64,000 bases of DNA from DASRHT01 sp035293765 (GCA_035293765.1 DATGMF010000027.1:1-64000), one strand, 5' to 3'. Positions 1 to 9,714 are shown, counted from the first letter of the stretch. The notes: a model not told the origin generated them from the sequence alone. Program-made: numbers and translations.

Positions 1-228
1 CAGGCAGAAACTGACCATCATGACCATCAGGCAGATAATCATCAAGCGAGGCATCACCGAGACCAGGCCCAGATCGTTCATCGCGGCGATGTTCACGGAC
101 CCGAGGGTAGACCACCAGCATAAAAACGTTCCCGCCGGCAATAGCAGGCAAATGATATCCATCACATTCGGCGCGTAGCTGATGTCCCGCGTTTGCGCTA
201 TGCTTATTTGTTTGCTCATAGATTGCAT
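1..228 (-). CDS. Membrane protein, N-terminal part only (runs off window)
   Basis: An open frame on the minus strand starts at an ATG at 226-228 and remains open to the window edge. An AAGGG ribosome site lies 12 bases upstream; a second in-frame ATG at 217-219 is possible. The product begins MQSMSKQISIAQTRD and then becomes very hydrophobic (IICLLLPAGTFLCWW, then LMIICLMVMMV), which suggests at least two membrane helices. It starts 15 bases after the stop of the flippase gene, so the two are probably co-transcribed and this may be another surface polysaccharide gene such as a polymerase or ligase. That role is inferred from context only. Confidence 0.6.
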   Translation of the reverse strand, partial: MQSMSKQISIAQTRDISYAPNVMDIICLLLPAGTFLCWWSTLGSVNIAAMNDLGLVSVMPRLMIICLMVMMVSFCL

Positions 229-243
229 TTCTAGTCAAAACCC

Positions 244-1938
244 TTAATTTTGATGAATCTCTGTGATAGATGGGAGAGACTCATCTTTGAGATTGGATAA
301 ATTCACCGGTAAAAGCTCCGGTGGTTGCGACGGTACAGGTGTTTCGGCTCCATTGTGCTTAGAATGATTGGCAGAAGCTTTTGTGCGTTTATGCGCTTTA
401 TTGCCGACTGAAACTCTAGGTAATTTGATGGTCGCATCCTCATCAAAGACAGGGCTCTCCAATTTGATCGTGGGGGTATCCACGATTGGGTTTCTGATCG
501 CCCTGAGGGGTTGCGTCAGCCCCCTGATAGCTTCCAGCTCTATAGTAGGCGCATCAATGATCTGATCAAGCGACACATTCAATGCATCGCTCATGAGTCC
601 GGGGCGTACTGCCACCATGATCATCGTATTCATATCAACGATACTCTCGATGGTATCCTCGGCTGCGACTTTCCCGACCACATTTTTGAAGACATAGGGG
701 GTCATGATAATCGCTTCGAAACATAGAGCGATAATCCAGCCCAGACTGAGACCGATTAGCGCGCCCTTATACGCCCCCACCGCCGCCAGGATGAGCTCAA
801 GAATGCTCCCGAACGCAATAGGAAGCATGGCATTGGTAATCTCATCTTTGATTCGGCGTATGGCAATATAATGATTTTTAATGATGAGCGGGAAAGCTCC
901 CAGTGATAAGAGCCGCAGCGGCCAGGCTGCTTGCTCGGCGTAACTATGCCCGAAAAAGCTCAGGATAGGATGTGCTCCTATCACTAGGATAACACAGGTG
1001 ACTGCGCTGGTGAAGGCTCCCAGGGAGATGGTCAGCCTGGCTTTCTGTCCGAGCGTGCTGCGCTCCGCCGCATTAGTTGCATGTAAGACGGTGGTAAGAG
1101 AGAGCGTGATGGAAAAAAGGAAATTCGCAATCATCAGCGCGATATAGAACCAGGCCGTCATTGAGTCTGATAGAAGCACCGTCGCCAGCACTGGCAGAAT
1201 GCGTGTGGGCGCCTGGATAATCAGGTTAAGAATATGATGCTGCATCGCCGAAGCGCCCAGTTTGCGTAACAGGCTTTTCTGCGGCAAAAAGTTGCTCATC
1301 TGGCGGCGATTTTTCCATAAGGCCAGCGCGAGCAACGGTAGCAGCGAGAGTATCGTCCCGAGCGTCCAGGTTGCGTAGATCGTCATGCCGGTTTCATCAG
1401 AGAACCAGCGACCGACGATGTAGAGCAAGACCAGTTTAGCCAGGGAGAAAATGACGTTGCGCCAGAATTGCAGGCTCCCTTTGAGTAGCGCAATAGTGAC
1501 CTGGTCAACCACCGAGGTCACTGAAGCAATGGCGATGCTAAAAGCAAAAAAGGCGATGTTCGGGATATCATCGCCGATAGGTTGTAGTGATGGTGAAATA
1601 AAAGGAGTGAGAAGAGCGACTCCTCCGCCAACAACGAAGCCCACTATGCCAACAGCCAGCAGAGCAGTGCAGATCAGCGGTCCCGCTTTGCCCACATTGC
1701 GGGGAATTTCCGTGATGAGCAACGTGCCCAACCCCAGCAAACAGAACGTCGAGATCAGCATCAGAGCTGATGTTGCGGCTGAGGCGAGGCCCACCGCTTC
1801 TGTTGAGAAGTAGCGAGCGGCCACCCACCAGTAGGCAAAGCCGGAAAGAGATGTAACGAGCATGGCTCCTATAAGCGATCCCGTATTAAAGAGCAGCAGA
1901 CTGTTCTTTTTAACCCATTTGACAAGCAACCCTATCAC
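244..1938 (-). CDS. Polysaccharide flippase (Wzx / oligosaccharide flippase-like)
   Basis: The 564-residue product is predicted to move lipid-linked sugar chains across the cytoplasmic membrane. From about residue 10 to 430 it holds a long run of hydrophobic segments typical of the MOP/PST superfamily, including the family-like opening GSLIGAMLVTSLSGFAYWWV and the segment ARYFSTEAVGLASA. The last 130 residues form a polar tail with repeated acidic patches containing 'PTIKLE' or 'ATIKLP'; this is beyond the usual core and probably cytoplasmic. The start is GTG with GAGGGAG upstream. It follows a glycosyltransferase gene and precedes another membrane protein, fitting a surface glycan locus. Its glycan substrate cannot be read from the sequence. 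Confidence 0.8.
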   Translation of the reverse strand: MIGLLVKWVKKNSLLLFNTGSLIGAMLVTSLSGFAYWWVAARYFSTEAVGLASAATSALMLISTFCLLGLGTLLITEIPRNVGKAGPLICTALLAVGIVGFVVGGGVALLTPFISPSLQPIGDDIPNIAFFAFSIAIASVTSVVDQVTIALLKGSLQFWRNVIFSLAKLVLLYIVGRWFSDETGMTIYATWTLGTILSLLPLLALALWKNRRQMSNFLPQKSLLRKLGASAMQHHILNLIIQAPTRILPVLATVLLSDSMTAWFYIALMIANFLFSITLSLTTVLHATNAAERSTLGQKARLTISLGAFTSAVTCVILVIGAHPILSFFGHSYAEQAAWPLRLLSLGAFPLIIKNHYIAIRRIKDEITNAMLPIAFGSILELILAAVGAYKGALIGLSLGWIIALCFEAIIMTPYVFKNVVGKVAAEDTIESIVDMNTMIMVAVRPGLMSDALNVSLDQIIDAPTIELEAIRGLTQPLRAIRNPIVDTPTIKLESPVFDEDATIKLPRVSVGNKAHKRTKASANHSKHNGAETPVPSQPPELLPVNLSNLKDESLPSITEIHQN

Positions 1939-2047
1939 TCGAAGGAACTCCCTCGTCTACGTTGATTTTTGTTGAGCGATACGAATAAACTAACACCGCT
2001 CAGCTATACATTACCCTCATATAAAAAAAATTGCATACAAGCCAGTA

Positions 2048-2090
2048 CTATGGTACAGTGCCAGCAATAGTATGCAGCACTGTACCATAG
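2048..2090. repeat. Perfect 14-bp inverted repeat between glycosyltransferase and flippase
   Basis: Two exact 14-base arms (2048-2061 and 2077-2090, CTATGGTACAGTGC and its complement) flank a 15-base spacer. No T-run follows directly in the minus direction; a T8 tract starts about 20 bases further on. It may be an intercistronic stem-loop, a weak terminator or an operator. Confidence 0.6.
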
Positions 2091-2146
2091 CAAGGCTATG
2101 AAGTATTTCACAGTATCTCGCAACCACATTTTCAGGTAGCGCCACT

Positions 2147-2929
2147 CTATAGTATGCCTGCCTCCGTCGTCGTGACTGGGCTCATTTCCTGGATATAGCC
2201 ATTCTGTAGTCCCGGAGTGGTCTGGGCTTCTGCTGCTCCTGGAAGGTTGAAAAATTCTCTCACAATCGTTCTCAGGATGCGCCAGCCATCGCGGAACGTA
2301 TTTAAATTACTTTCTCCGTGAATACGGGGCAGCTCCACACTTGGCACTTCAACGATATCATAGCCTGCTTTATGGATGCGCAGGCAGAGCTGTGTCTCAA
2401 TCTCGAAGCCGTTGCAGTCCAGCCTGATACCTGCGAGGCAATGGCGCCAGAAGGCGTTGTAGCCGTAACAGAGATCGCTAAATCTGCGGCGGAAGAGGAT
2501 ATTGACCAGTTGGCAGAGCCCGTAATTGCCTAGAGAGCGCAGCCAGGTCAGATCGTGGCTGCCCGCCCCTTTCAAGAAGCGCGAGCCCTTTGCGAAGTCA
2601 TGATTGTCCATCAGCGCCTCTACAAAGCGTGAAATCTCCGCGGGATCTGCCGAGCCATCGGCATCAAGAGTTACGATGATATCACCTGTGGCTACAGCAA
2701 ACCCTGTGCGCAAAGCGTCCCCTTTTCCACGTTTTTTTTGCTGATAGACGCGTATAGATGGTAGTAAGCGTTGAGCCACTGCCACAGTATCATCGGTTGA
2801 GTGCCCATCTACGAGAATCACCTCGCAATCAATCGAGGCAAGTTTTGGCAGAAGATGGTACAGGTTTTTTGCTTCATTCCGCGTTGGAACGATGACACTC
2901 ACGCTTGGATACGACTGATTTTTTTGCAT
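2147..2929 (-). CDS. Family 2 glycosyltransferase (dolichyl-phosphate mannose synthase-like)
   Basis: A GT-A fold transferase expected to move a sugar from a nucleotide donor to a lipid or glycan acceptor at the membrane. The N-terminus has the GT2 opening VSVIVPTRNEAKNL, then ILVDGHSTDDT, RGKGDALRTGF and the metal/nucleotide motif TLDADGSADP, followed by the acceptor-side GSRF. No C-terminal membrane helices are obvious, so it is the short form. I chose the ATG at 2929 because AGGA stands 8 bases upstream; the frame extends to a TTG at 2980 without a ribosome site. It lies between the NRPS gene and the flippase on the same strand. Acceptor and sugar are unknown. Confidence 0.85.
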   Translation of the reverse strand: MQKNQSYPSVSVIVPTRNEAKNLYHLLPKLASIDCEVILVDGHSTDDTVAVAQRLLPSIRVYQQKKRGKGDALRTGFAVATGDIIVTLDADGSADPAEISRFVEALMDNHDFAKGSRFLKGAGSHDLTWLRSLGNYGLCQLVNILFRRRFSDLCYGYNAFWRHCLAGIRLDCNGFEIETQLCLRIHKAGYDIVEVPSVELPRIHGESNLNTFRDGWRILRTIVREFFNLPGAAEAQTTPGLQNGYIQEMSPVTTTEAGIL

Positions 2930-3028
2930 ATGTGCAATCCTATATTTAAAATATTTACCCTTTGTGGGGCGACTGGACAATAACGATTGTGAATAAGATG
3001 GAGCTGGTACTCACCGAAAAATTCCCCT

Positions 3029-6000
3029 CTACTTATTTTGTTTCTCCTGTACTTTTTGTAAGCTGGTGTTCATAAGGGCGGCCAGCAGGTCAATGTGGTC
3101 GGTCACACAGGCCATGTGTGTTCCGGGCAGCATGGCTGTCTCTTTATGCGTGGCTATTTCAAACCAATCGCTCCAGATATCCATCTCTTTTTCTGCCCAG
3201 ATGAACGACGCGTTCTGGGGAGAGAAGCCGAAGAGATAGGGGGTGCTGAGCCATGAGAAGACGCCGACATAGTCGTTATAGAGAGCTTCTCGGGGGGGGG
3301 AGAAACGGCTCAGGCGGGGATCGATGGCAAGAAGTTTATCGAAATCCTGCGTTTTGTCGTTGCTCGGTCGAGTGACGCGGTAGAGATGGCGGATGGCATG
3401 TCGAATCCGCAGGAATAGATCGAGCTGCTGCCGCCTTTTAAGGCCCGCGATTTTGCTCAGGCTTTGCGTAAATTTATAGAATGCTTTATAGGGCCAGGTA
3501 ATCCGTACCGGAGCAACAAGCAGCAGCAGGGCAGTCTCCTGTCCTGCTGCCTCTAACTGTCGCGCCATTTCGTAGGCGATCAGCGCACCATTGCAGAAGC
3601 CACCTAACAGGTATGGCCCTTCCGGCTGAATGTCGCGCAGGGCTTTAAGATGTGCCGCTGCGACTTCTTCGAGCGTCAATGGGAAGGCGGGGCCATTGAA
3701 GTTGTAAGTATTCATGGCATAAAACGGCAGGTCAGAGCCAAAGGCGTGGGCCAGGGTAAAGCAGTAGAACGGGCCGCCCGTCCAGTCACCATGCAAGAAG
3801 AAGAACGGGCGCTGCTTTTTCCCAACCTGGATTACCGTGACAGAAGCTTGCTCCCGAGCCGCAGTCTCCTGCTTCAAGGCGGCTGCCAGCTCTTCTATCG
3901 TCGGTGAGGCAAAGAGCGTATTGAGCGCTATTTTTTTTCCGAAGGCCTGCTCGAGGCGCAGAGAGAGACGGGCCGCCAGCAGCGAGTGCCCACCCAGGCG
4001 GAAGAAGTTATCCCTGATCCCAATCGGACGTGCGTCCAGCAGCTCTTCCCAGATCTGGAGGATCTGGAAGTGCTCTATACTGGTGGGAGCAATGTACTCG
4101 TGTCCCTGTCCCCGCGCGATATCGGTGAGGGGAGCATTTGGCAATGCCTTGCGGTTGATCTTGCCGCTGGGGGTGAGGGGCATCGCCTCAAGCCGGAATA
4201 TTGCCGCGGGAACCATATACGCAGGCAGCGATTTTTCCAGATGCCGCAGCAGTTCTTCGCTGCTGATCTCTTGTTTGGGCACAACGAAGGCGACAAGGCG
4301 TCGATCTCCCTGTGTATCCTCGCGTACAACAACTGCCGCGCTCTGCACTGCCTCATGCCGGGCCAGTGCGGTCTCGATCTCGCCTGGCTCAATACGGATG
4401 CCACGGATCTTGACCTGATGGTCGATCCGTCCCAGATATTCGATTGTACCATCGGGCAGATAACGCGCCCTATCGCCCGTTCGATACATCCGGGCGCCTG
4501 GTTCAGAGCTGAAGGGATCGGGCCAGAATTTCTCCGCGGTCAGCATTGGATGTCCAAGATAGCCGCGCGCCACTGCCTCGCCGCCGCTATAAAGTTCTCC
4601 CGGAACGCCACAGGGGACGGGCTGCAGTTGTGCATCTAACACGTAGACATGGGTGTTGGCGATGGGCTTGCCGATGGGGATGCTGGTATTATCCTGCGCC
4701 AGGGAGCTTGTATCGTAGAAGGTCACATCTGCCGCGACCTCAGATGAACCATACAGGTTGAGCAGGGTACAGCCTGGCAGCCGCTCATGGAAGCGTCTGG
4801 TCAGTTCCACAGAGAGGGCCTCTCCGCTGGAAACCCAGAAGCGCAGGCTGGGGAGTCGTTGCTGCAAGTTTTCGTAGGACTCCAATAAAGCTCGTAGCAG
4901 CGATGGCACCAGGATGATCCGCGTAACATACTCCTCGGTAAGCTGGGTTACCATCTGGGGAATACTCTTACGCACTACCTCGGAAAGCAGGACCAGGCGG
5001 CAACCTTTGAGCAATGGCCCTAGAATCTCCCACGCGGCATCAACAAAGCTCAAAGAGGTTTTCTGGCAGCATACATCCTCAGGTGTGAAGGGATAGGTTT
5101 CCCATGCCCAGGTAAAGCGGTTGACCGTGGCGCGATGCGTGCCAAGTACTCCTTTGGGCATGCCGGTAGAGCCCGAGGTGTAAATAAGGTAAGCCAGATT
5201 TGCTGATGTGATTGTGCATGCGAGATCCTCGGCGCTCTCCTGGGCGAGCAGTGCCCAATCCGTATCCAGGCAAAACGTCTGCGGACGTTGTTGGGGGAGC
5301 CGCTCCAGCAGTCGTTGTTGGCTGAGCAGGATGGAAGCCTGGGCGTCGGCAAGCATGAACGTCAGGCGATCTTCGGGATTGCCGGGGTCCAGGGGGACAT
5401 ACGCTCCGCCCGCTTTCAAAATCCCGAGTATGCCCACTACCATTTCTAAAGAGCTTTCCATGCAGAGGGCCACACGTTTTTCTGGCCCGATCCCCTGTTT
5501 TCGCAGATAGTGCCCGAGCCGATTAGCTCTCTGATTGAGTTCGCTATAGGTCAAGTGCTGGCCCTCGAAAAACAGGGCCACGCTATCGGGCATTTGTTGG
5601 ACCTGAGCTGCGAAGATACGATCCAGGGTTTGCTCAAGGGGATAGCTGCGCCCGGTTGCATTCCAACCATAGAGGATGCGTTGGCGCTCCTCTTCGCCAA
5701 GCATGGGGAGATGGGCGATGCGCTGCTGCGGATGAGCGACGGCCCCGGCCAGCAAGTTACGCCAGTGCTCAGCCATGCGCGCGGCGGTTTCCTCGTCCCA
5801 GAGATCAGTATTATATTCCAACCAGGCATCAAAGCCATCGGGCTGATCGTCCAGCGACAGGTAAATATCGAATTTTGTCGTACCCAGCTCGACATCCGAT
5901 TGCGTGATGATCCAGCCATTAGATAGAGGCTGAGGAGGCGCCAGAGAAAGCATGACCTGAATCAGCGGGTTGCGCGCTTTATCCCGCTCGGGTTGCAGCT

Positions 6001-7120
6001 CCTTGACCAGGTTGGCGAAGGGAATATCGGGATGCGTATTGGCATCAAGCACGACGTTCCGCACCTGCCTGAGCAGTTCCTGAAAAGTGGGGTTGCCAGA
6101 AAGGTTGGCACGGAGCACCAGCGTATTGACAAAGTGACCGAGCAGATTTTGCACTTCGGGTCTGGTATGGCCGCTGGTGGTACTGCCGATGCTAATATCT
6201 GTCTGACCGCTATAGCGGTAAAGCAGCACATAGAAAGCTGTGACCAGGGTCATGTATAACGTCACACCCTCGGAGCGTGCCAGCGCCTTGATATTTTCGG
6301 TTAGCTCGCGCGAGAGTGAGAAATACAGCCGTCTCCCGTGATATGTTTGTACTGAGGGACGCGGTCGGTCGGTTGGTAGTTCGAGAGATGTGGATGCATT
6401 GGACAATTGCTTTTTCCAATAATCCAGTTGCTTGTTGAGCGCACCGCTTTGCAGCCTTTCGCGCTGCCAGAGCGTAAAATCGGCATACTGGATGGATAGC
6501 GGCGGGAGTTGTGCGTGCGTCCCCTGGAGAAAAGCTGTATAGTGGGCAAAAAGTTCCGGCAGGAACACTTTGTAGATGGTACCATCGGAGATGATATGAT
6601 GCAGTGTCACATAGAGGCGATGATCATCGTCATCCAAATGGATAAGTGTCGCGCGCAGCAAAGGCAGCGTGGTAAGATCGAAGCATGGTCTGGCCTGGTC
6701 TGTAGCGATGCGAACCGCCTCAGGCTCCCGTTCTATCGCTGGCATATGGCGTAAATCGATAACGGGCAGTGAGAGTTTTAACTCGGGATATACCTGCTGT
6801 ACAGGGGCTCCGTCCACTAATGGGAAGGCTGTGCGCAGGATCTCGTGGCGTGCGATGATCGCGTTAAGGCTATATTCGAGCGCGGAAACGTCGAGTTGAC
6901 CCGGCAGATGGATGGTGGACGACTCGTTATAGACAGGGGTATCAGGATGCATCTGAGCAACCAGCCACATATTTTCTTGCCCAGATGATAATGGGACATA
7001 CTCTCCCCGTTCGCGTTGTGTAATCCTATCGCCGGATTCGGTGACAGTTTGCAGCTTATTATTCAGATATTTCTCAAGCAGTTCACGCTTGTTTTTCGTC
7101 AGTTGCGTTACCTCAGACAT
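3029..7120 (-). CDS. Single-module nonribosomal peptide synthetase, C-A-T-TE, predicted beta-alanine activating
   Basis: A 1363-residue one-module NRPS. The condensation domain (about 40-470) has HHIISDG at 174-180. The adenylation domain (about 485-1000) has YTSGSTGMPKG, NLYGSSEVAAD, YRTGDRARYLPDG and GRIDHQVKIRG. The carrier domain has DNFFRLGGHSLLAARL, and the thioesterase spans about 1093-1363. Aligning the pocket by eye to GrsA gives VDWIVSLADK, close to the remembered beta-alanine code VDWVISLADK. The thioesterase nucleophile motif is GFCNG, with Cys 1176 replacing the usual Ser; a GTH motif near the end probably supplies the His. The start has GGAAGGG upstream. The carrier needs phosphopantetheine, and an Sfp-type transferase lies at 25294-26046. 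With a condensation domain but no upstream module here, the donor must come from elsewhere or be a non-carrier substrate. Confidence 0.93.
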   Translation of the reverse strand: MSEVTQLTKNKRELLEKYLNNKLQTVTESGDRITQRERGEYVPLSSGQENMWLVAQMHPDTPVYNESSTIHLPGQLDVSALEYSLNAIIARHEILRTAFPLVDGAPVQQVYPELKLSLPVIDLRHMPAIEREPEAVRIATDQARPCFDLTTLPLLRATLIHLDDDDHRLYVTLHHIISDGTIYKVFLPELFAHYTAFLQGTHAQLPPLSIQYADFTLWQRERLQSGALNKQLDYWKKQLSNASTSLELPTDRPRPSVQTYHGRRLYFSLSRELTENIKALARSEGVTLYMTLVTAFYVLLYRYSGQTDISIGSTTSGHTRPEVQNLLGHFVNTLVLRANLSGNPTFQELLRQVRNVVLDANTHPDIPFANLVKELQPERDKARNPLIQVMLSLAPPQPLSNGWIITQSDVELGTTKFDIYLSLDDQPDGFDAWLEYNTDLWDEETAARMAEHWRNLLAGAVAHPQQRIAHLPMLGEEERQRILYGWNATGRSYPLEQTLDRIFAAQVQQMPDSVALFFEGQHLTYSELNQRANRLGHYLRKQGIGPEKRVALCMESSLEMVVGILGILKAGGAYVPLDPGNPEDRLTFMLADAQASILLSQQRLLERLPQQRPQTFCLDTDWALLAQESAEDLACTITSANLAYLIYTSGSTGMPKGVLGTHRATVNRFTWAWETYPFTPEDVCCQKTSLSFVDAAWEILGPLLKGCRLVLLSEVVRKSIPQMVTQLTEEYVTRIILVPSLLRALLESYENLQQRLPSLRFWVSSGEALSVELTRRFHERLPGCTLLNLYGSSEVAADVTFYDTSSLAQDNTSIPIGKPIANTHVYVLDAQLQPVPCGVPGELYSGGEAVARGYLGHPMLTAEKFWPDPFSSEPGARMYRTGDRARYLPDGTIEYLGRIDHQVKIRGIRIEPGEIETALARHEAVQSAAVVVREDTQGDRRLVAFVVPKQEISSEELLRHLEKSLPAYMVPAAIFRLEAMPLTPSGKINRKALPNAPLTDIARGQGHEYIAPTSIEHFQILQIWEELLDARPIGIRDNFFRLGGHSLLAARLSLRLEQAFGKKIALNTLFASPTIEELAAALKQETAAREQASVTVIQVGKKQRPFFFLHGDWTGGPFYCFTLAHAFGSDLPFYAMNTYNFNGPAFPLTLEEVAAAHLKALRDIQPEGPYLLGGFCNGALIAYEMARQLEAAGQETALLLLVAPVRITWPYKAFYKFTQSLSKIAGLKRRQQLDLFLRIRHAIRHLYRVTRPSNDKTQDFDKLLAIDPRLSRFSPPREALYNDYVGVFSWLSTPYLFGFSPQNASFIWAEKEMDIWSDWFEIATHKETAMLPGTHMACVTDHIDLLAALMNTSLQKVQEKQNK

Positions 7121-8050
7121 TATACCTATCCCTTCCAGCTAGTGCGTCATATCGAATACAACTACGACCCCTAAAAACCGATTGGATGAAAACAGAGCAT
7201 ATAAAACTGCAGAGCCTTGCAAAGCCGGCATTTAGATCGCCGGGACTCAGGCTACAGCCCTGGACCAGCTTTTTCAATAGAGAAGGCACAGCCTCCCGGA
7301 AATGCTCAGAACTCCTCCTCTAGATGGTTGCTAAATAGGAAGAATCTGGCCGTCTGGGGGGAAGGGGGAAGCAAGGTCGTAAGATCAACTGTCCCAATGG
7401 GGGTCGGGGCAAGTTCATCTAAAAATGCGAACGCTGAAATATAGAATTTAAAAGCAATGGGGGGAAAAGACCGTCCGGCAATCCTTGCTGTAATCAATGG
7501 ATCTCACACACCCTTCTCTACACAAATCAAAAATCATTAAAAGTGTTCTGCACGCGTGAAAAGTTTTAATTTATGATATATGTGCATTCCCAGATAGATA
7601 CCAGGAGCACAGGTTCCTCCCTTCCCAATTTCAAAGTCCACCAGGACAATACATATACCGGATTTTCAAAAAGATGAGCTACTTGCAACCTTCGTGTCCA
7701 GCGAATTTTCAATATTTTCATAGTTATTTCGATTTTTAAATACAAAACTGAAAAATATAACTAGCTTTATAGCTCACATGCTAGAGTATACTGGGCAGTA
7801 TGGAGTGCGTCAAGGTCCTAATACAAAGTACTATGCGAGTTCCGGCGCCTTCTTCAAATGCTGAGGTAATGGGTAGGATCACTAACAGGAGGAAAAGGGG
7901 CTGAAGAATCGTTTTCTTTTAAAAAATATGTTTCTTATCGTGCTGTTATTCGTTAAATATTTTTGAAGAGTATGCTTTGTCCGTGTAAACTTGTTGATAT
8001 ATCATTACTTATATTTAAGTAGTGCCAGGATTTAAAGGAGCCAGATTTTT
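7121..8050. other. Long intergenic region, no gene seen
   Basis: About 930 bases separate the divergent NRPS and glycosidase genes. Short frames occur on both strands but none has a convincing ribosome site or family motif. The right half is AT-rich, as expected for promoters of both flanking genes. The glycosidase ribosome site (AAAGGAG) lies at its right end. I could not identify an RNA gene or an array here. Confidence 0.5.
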
Positions 8051-9604
8051 ATGCATACCAGGAAGAAGCGTCCAGTCTATCTTTTGTTTTTTTTCCCGCT
8101 GCTGGCTGCTATTTTGATCTCCTGTGCGGGTAAAGAGCCAATTTTTCCGCTCAGTACGACTCCGACATCTTCCTGCGCGACTGATACAGGCGGAGGAAAT
8201 GAAAGTCAGAGCCAGTCGGCAAAGCCGGCGAATCAGTTGCTTGTCACCGTTAATGCCTCCTGTTTGATTGGTGTCAGTCAATACGCACCCGGAATGACGC
8301 ATGTTGACAAGACGTTGATCTATCCCACGAACGCCACTGAAGAGAGGGCAGTGAACAATGTCAAGGCACTGATCAAGGGAACAATCAAGTATCAAAATAC
8401 GCATATTATGGGTTGGGGCATGCCCGACCCCTGGCCGAACCCCACTGATCGCGCCCCAACGCAGTGGAGCGCATTAGACCTGCGTATGCAACTGGCTGTT
8501 TCAACTGGCAGCAAAGTGGTAATATCGCTGGATGAGGCTCCCTGGTGGATGAAAGGCACGCTACAGCCCGATGGCACTACTCATCCCCTTACCGCGGCGG
8601 AAGAATGGGCCAGCGTTACCTACAGTTCGCGTATCCTGGACAATAAAATGGATGACTGGCTGAAGCTGGTCGAAAGTGTTGCCAGGCGCTATATGGTGCC
8701 TCCGTATAATGCGCGCTATTTCCAGGTCTGGAACGAAATGAAGGGATACTCGAATCCGCTTATTAATAATTATGATTATACCGATAGCCCAGGCAACCCG
8801 AAGGGACCTTATGCCACGCATGGATATACTTATATGTATAATCGTGTGTATGAGCGATTGATGGAGGTAGCGAGGTCGCTGCATATACCAACCAGTTCTG
8901 TAATGGTGGGAGGTCCTTACGTTTTTGTGGATTTGTGGTCCACGTCGAATCGACATAACGCTTCCGATGTCGTCGGACCCTTTGGCGCGCTCGATCAACG
9001 CTCTTTAGATACCATTCAGTACTGGATGCAACATAAAGTTGGCGCTGGCTTTATTACCTTTGATTCCTCTGTTGAGGATCGTGATACGGGGAAAGTTTTG
9101 ACCGATCCCTGCCTCTCCGCTGAAGTGTTTGGCTATATTACTTCATGGATTCGCTCTCTCGACCCTGTTCTCTACCCCGGCTCCAGGACGTTACCAATCT
9201 GGTTAGCTGAGTGGTTTGCCGGGCCGCGCGATGGGCAGAATAATCCAGCTCACGATGATGCCGTGAAAACGTGTGCCATGATCAAGTTTATCAAGGCCGG
9301 AGGTTCTGTAGCGTTGTCATGGGGCGGCTCGGACGATAACTCGATAGATCTGGGGATATATGGCGCTGGCGGTATTCCCCATCCCTGGTACGGGACCCTC
9401 AAGGCCCTTACAAATGATTTTGCTCCCGGCACTCCTCTCTATCAGGTAACGGTCTCTGATCCTAATAGTGTTGTCGCCCTGGCATCTGACCGCACCATTG
9501 TGTTAGTGAATAAAACGGCGCAAAAGCTTTCCGCGCTGGTAGAGCAAAAACCAGTTTCGCTCGGTCCCTATGCGGTTGTTGTGATGAACTACACGCAAAA
9601 ATAA
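8051..9604 (+). CDS. Exported lipoprotein glycoside hydrolase, clan GH-A (GH39-like)
   Basis: A 517-residue secreted enzyme predicted to cleave plant or microbial polysaccharides outside the cell. A basic N-terminus and hydrophobic stretch end in a lipobox, LISC, with Cys 25 as the lipid anchor; a Ser/Thr-rich spacer follows. The body reads as a TIM barrel: the acid/base glutamate is in QVWNEMKG (Glu 229) and the probable nucleophile in WLAEWFAG (Glu 387), the usual spacing for clan GH-A. The segment DEAPWWMKG is also typical. It resembles GH39 xylosidases and related groups, but the substrate is uncertain. AAAGGAG precedes the ATG and a strong terminator follows, so it is probably monocistronic. 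Confidence 0.75.
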   Translation: MHTRKKRPVYLLFFFPLLAAILISCAGKEPIFPLSTTPTSSCATDTGGGNESQSQSAKPANQLLVTVNASCLIGVSQYAPGMTHVDKTLIYPTNATEERAVNNVKALIKGTIKYQNTHIMGWGMPDPWPNPTDRAPTQWSALDLRMQLAVSTGSKVVISLDEAPWWMKGTLQPDGTTHPLTAAEEWASVTYSSRILDNKMDDWLKLVESVARRYMVPPYNARYFQVWNEMKGYSNPLINNYDYTDSPGNPKGPYATHGYTYMYNRVYERLMEVARSLHIPTSSVMVGGPYVFVDLWSTSNRHNASDVVGPFGALDQRSLDTIQYWMQHKVGAGFITFDSSVEDRDTGKVLTDPCLSAEVFGYITSWIRSLDPVLYPGSRTLPIWLAEWFAGPRDGQNNPAHDDAVKTCAMIKFIKAGGSVALSWGGSDDNSIDLGIYGAGGIPHPWYGTLKALTNDFAPGTPLYQVTVSDPNSVVALASDRTIVLVNKTAQKLSALVEQKPVSLGPYAVVVMNYTQK

Positions 9605-9616
9605 CGAGTGACCTCG

Positions 9617-9657
9617 ACACCATCGCAGGCATAAAGCTCATGCGATGGTGTTTTTTT
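9617..9657 (+). terminator. Rho-independent terminator after the glycosidase
   Basis: Exact 11-base arms (9617-9627 and 9641-9651) with a 13-base loop are followed by a run of T residues. Confidence 0.9.
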
Positions 9658-9685
9658 GTGGCTTTTTAGGTCAAGCGACATATTC

Positions 9686-9714
9686 TTGACATAAACAAAC
9701 TTACCATTTATCTT
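9686..9714 (+). promoter_or_regulatory. Sigma-70-type promoter ahead of the permease
   Basis: TTGACA at 9686-9691, a 17-base spacer and TATCTT at 9709-9714, about 140 bases before the permease start. The -35 box is consensus; the -10 box matches four of six positions. Confidence 0.5.

Noticed and set aside
3837..4639. Long open frames antisense to the NRPS adenylation and carrier domains
   Set aside because: They mirror the codon pattern of the NRPS, and their translations are Ser/Arg-rich without family features.
7217..7497. Short frames in the NRPS-glycosidase gap
   Set aside because: No ribosome sites, no motifs, and composition like non-coding DNA.
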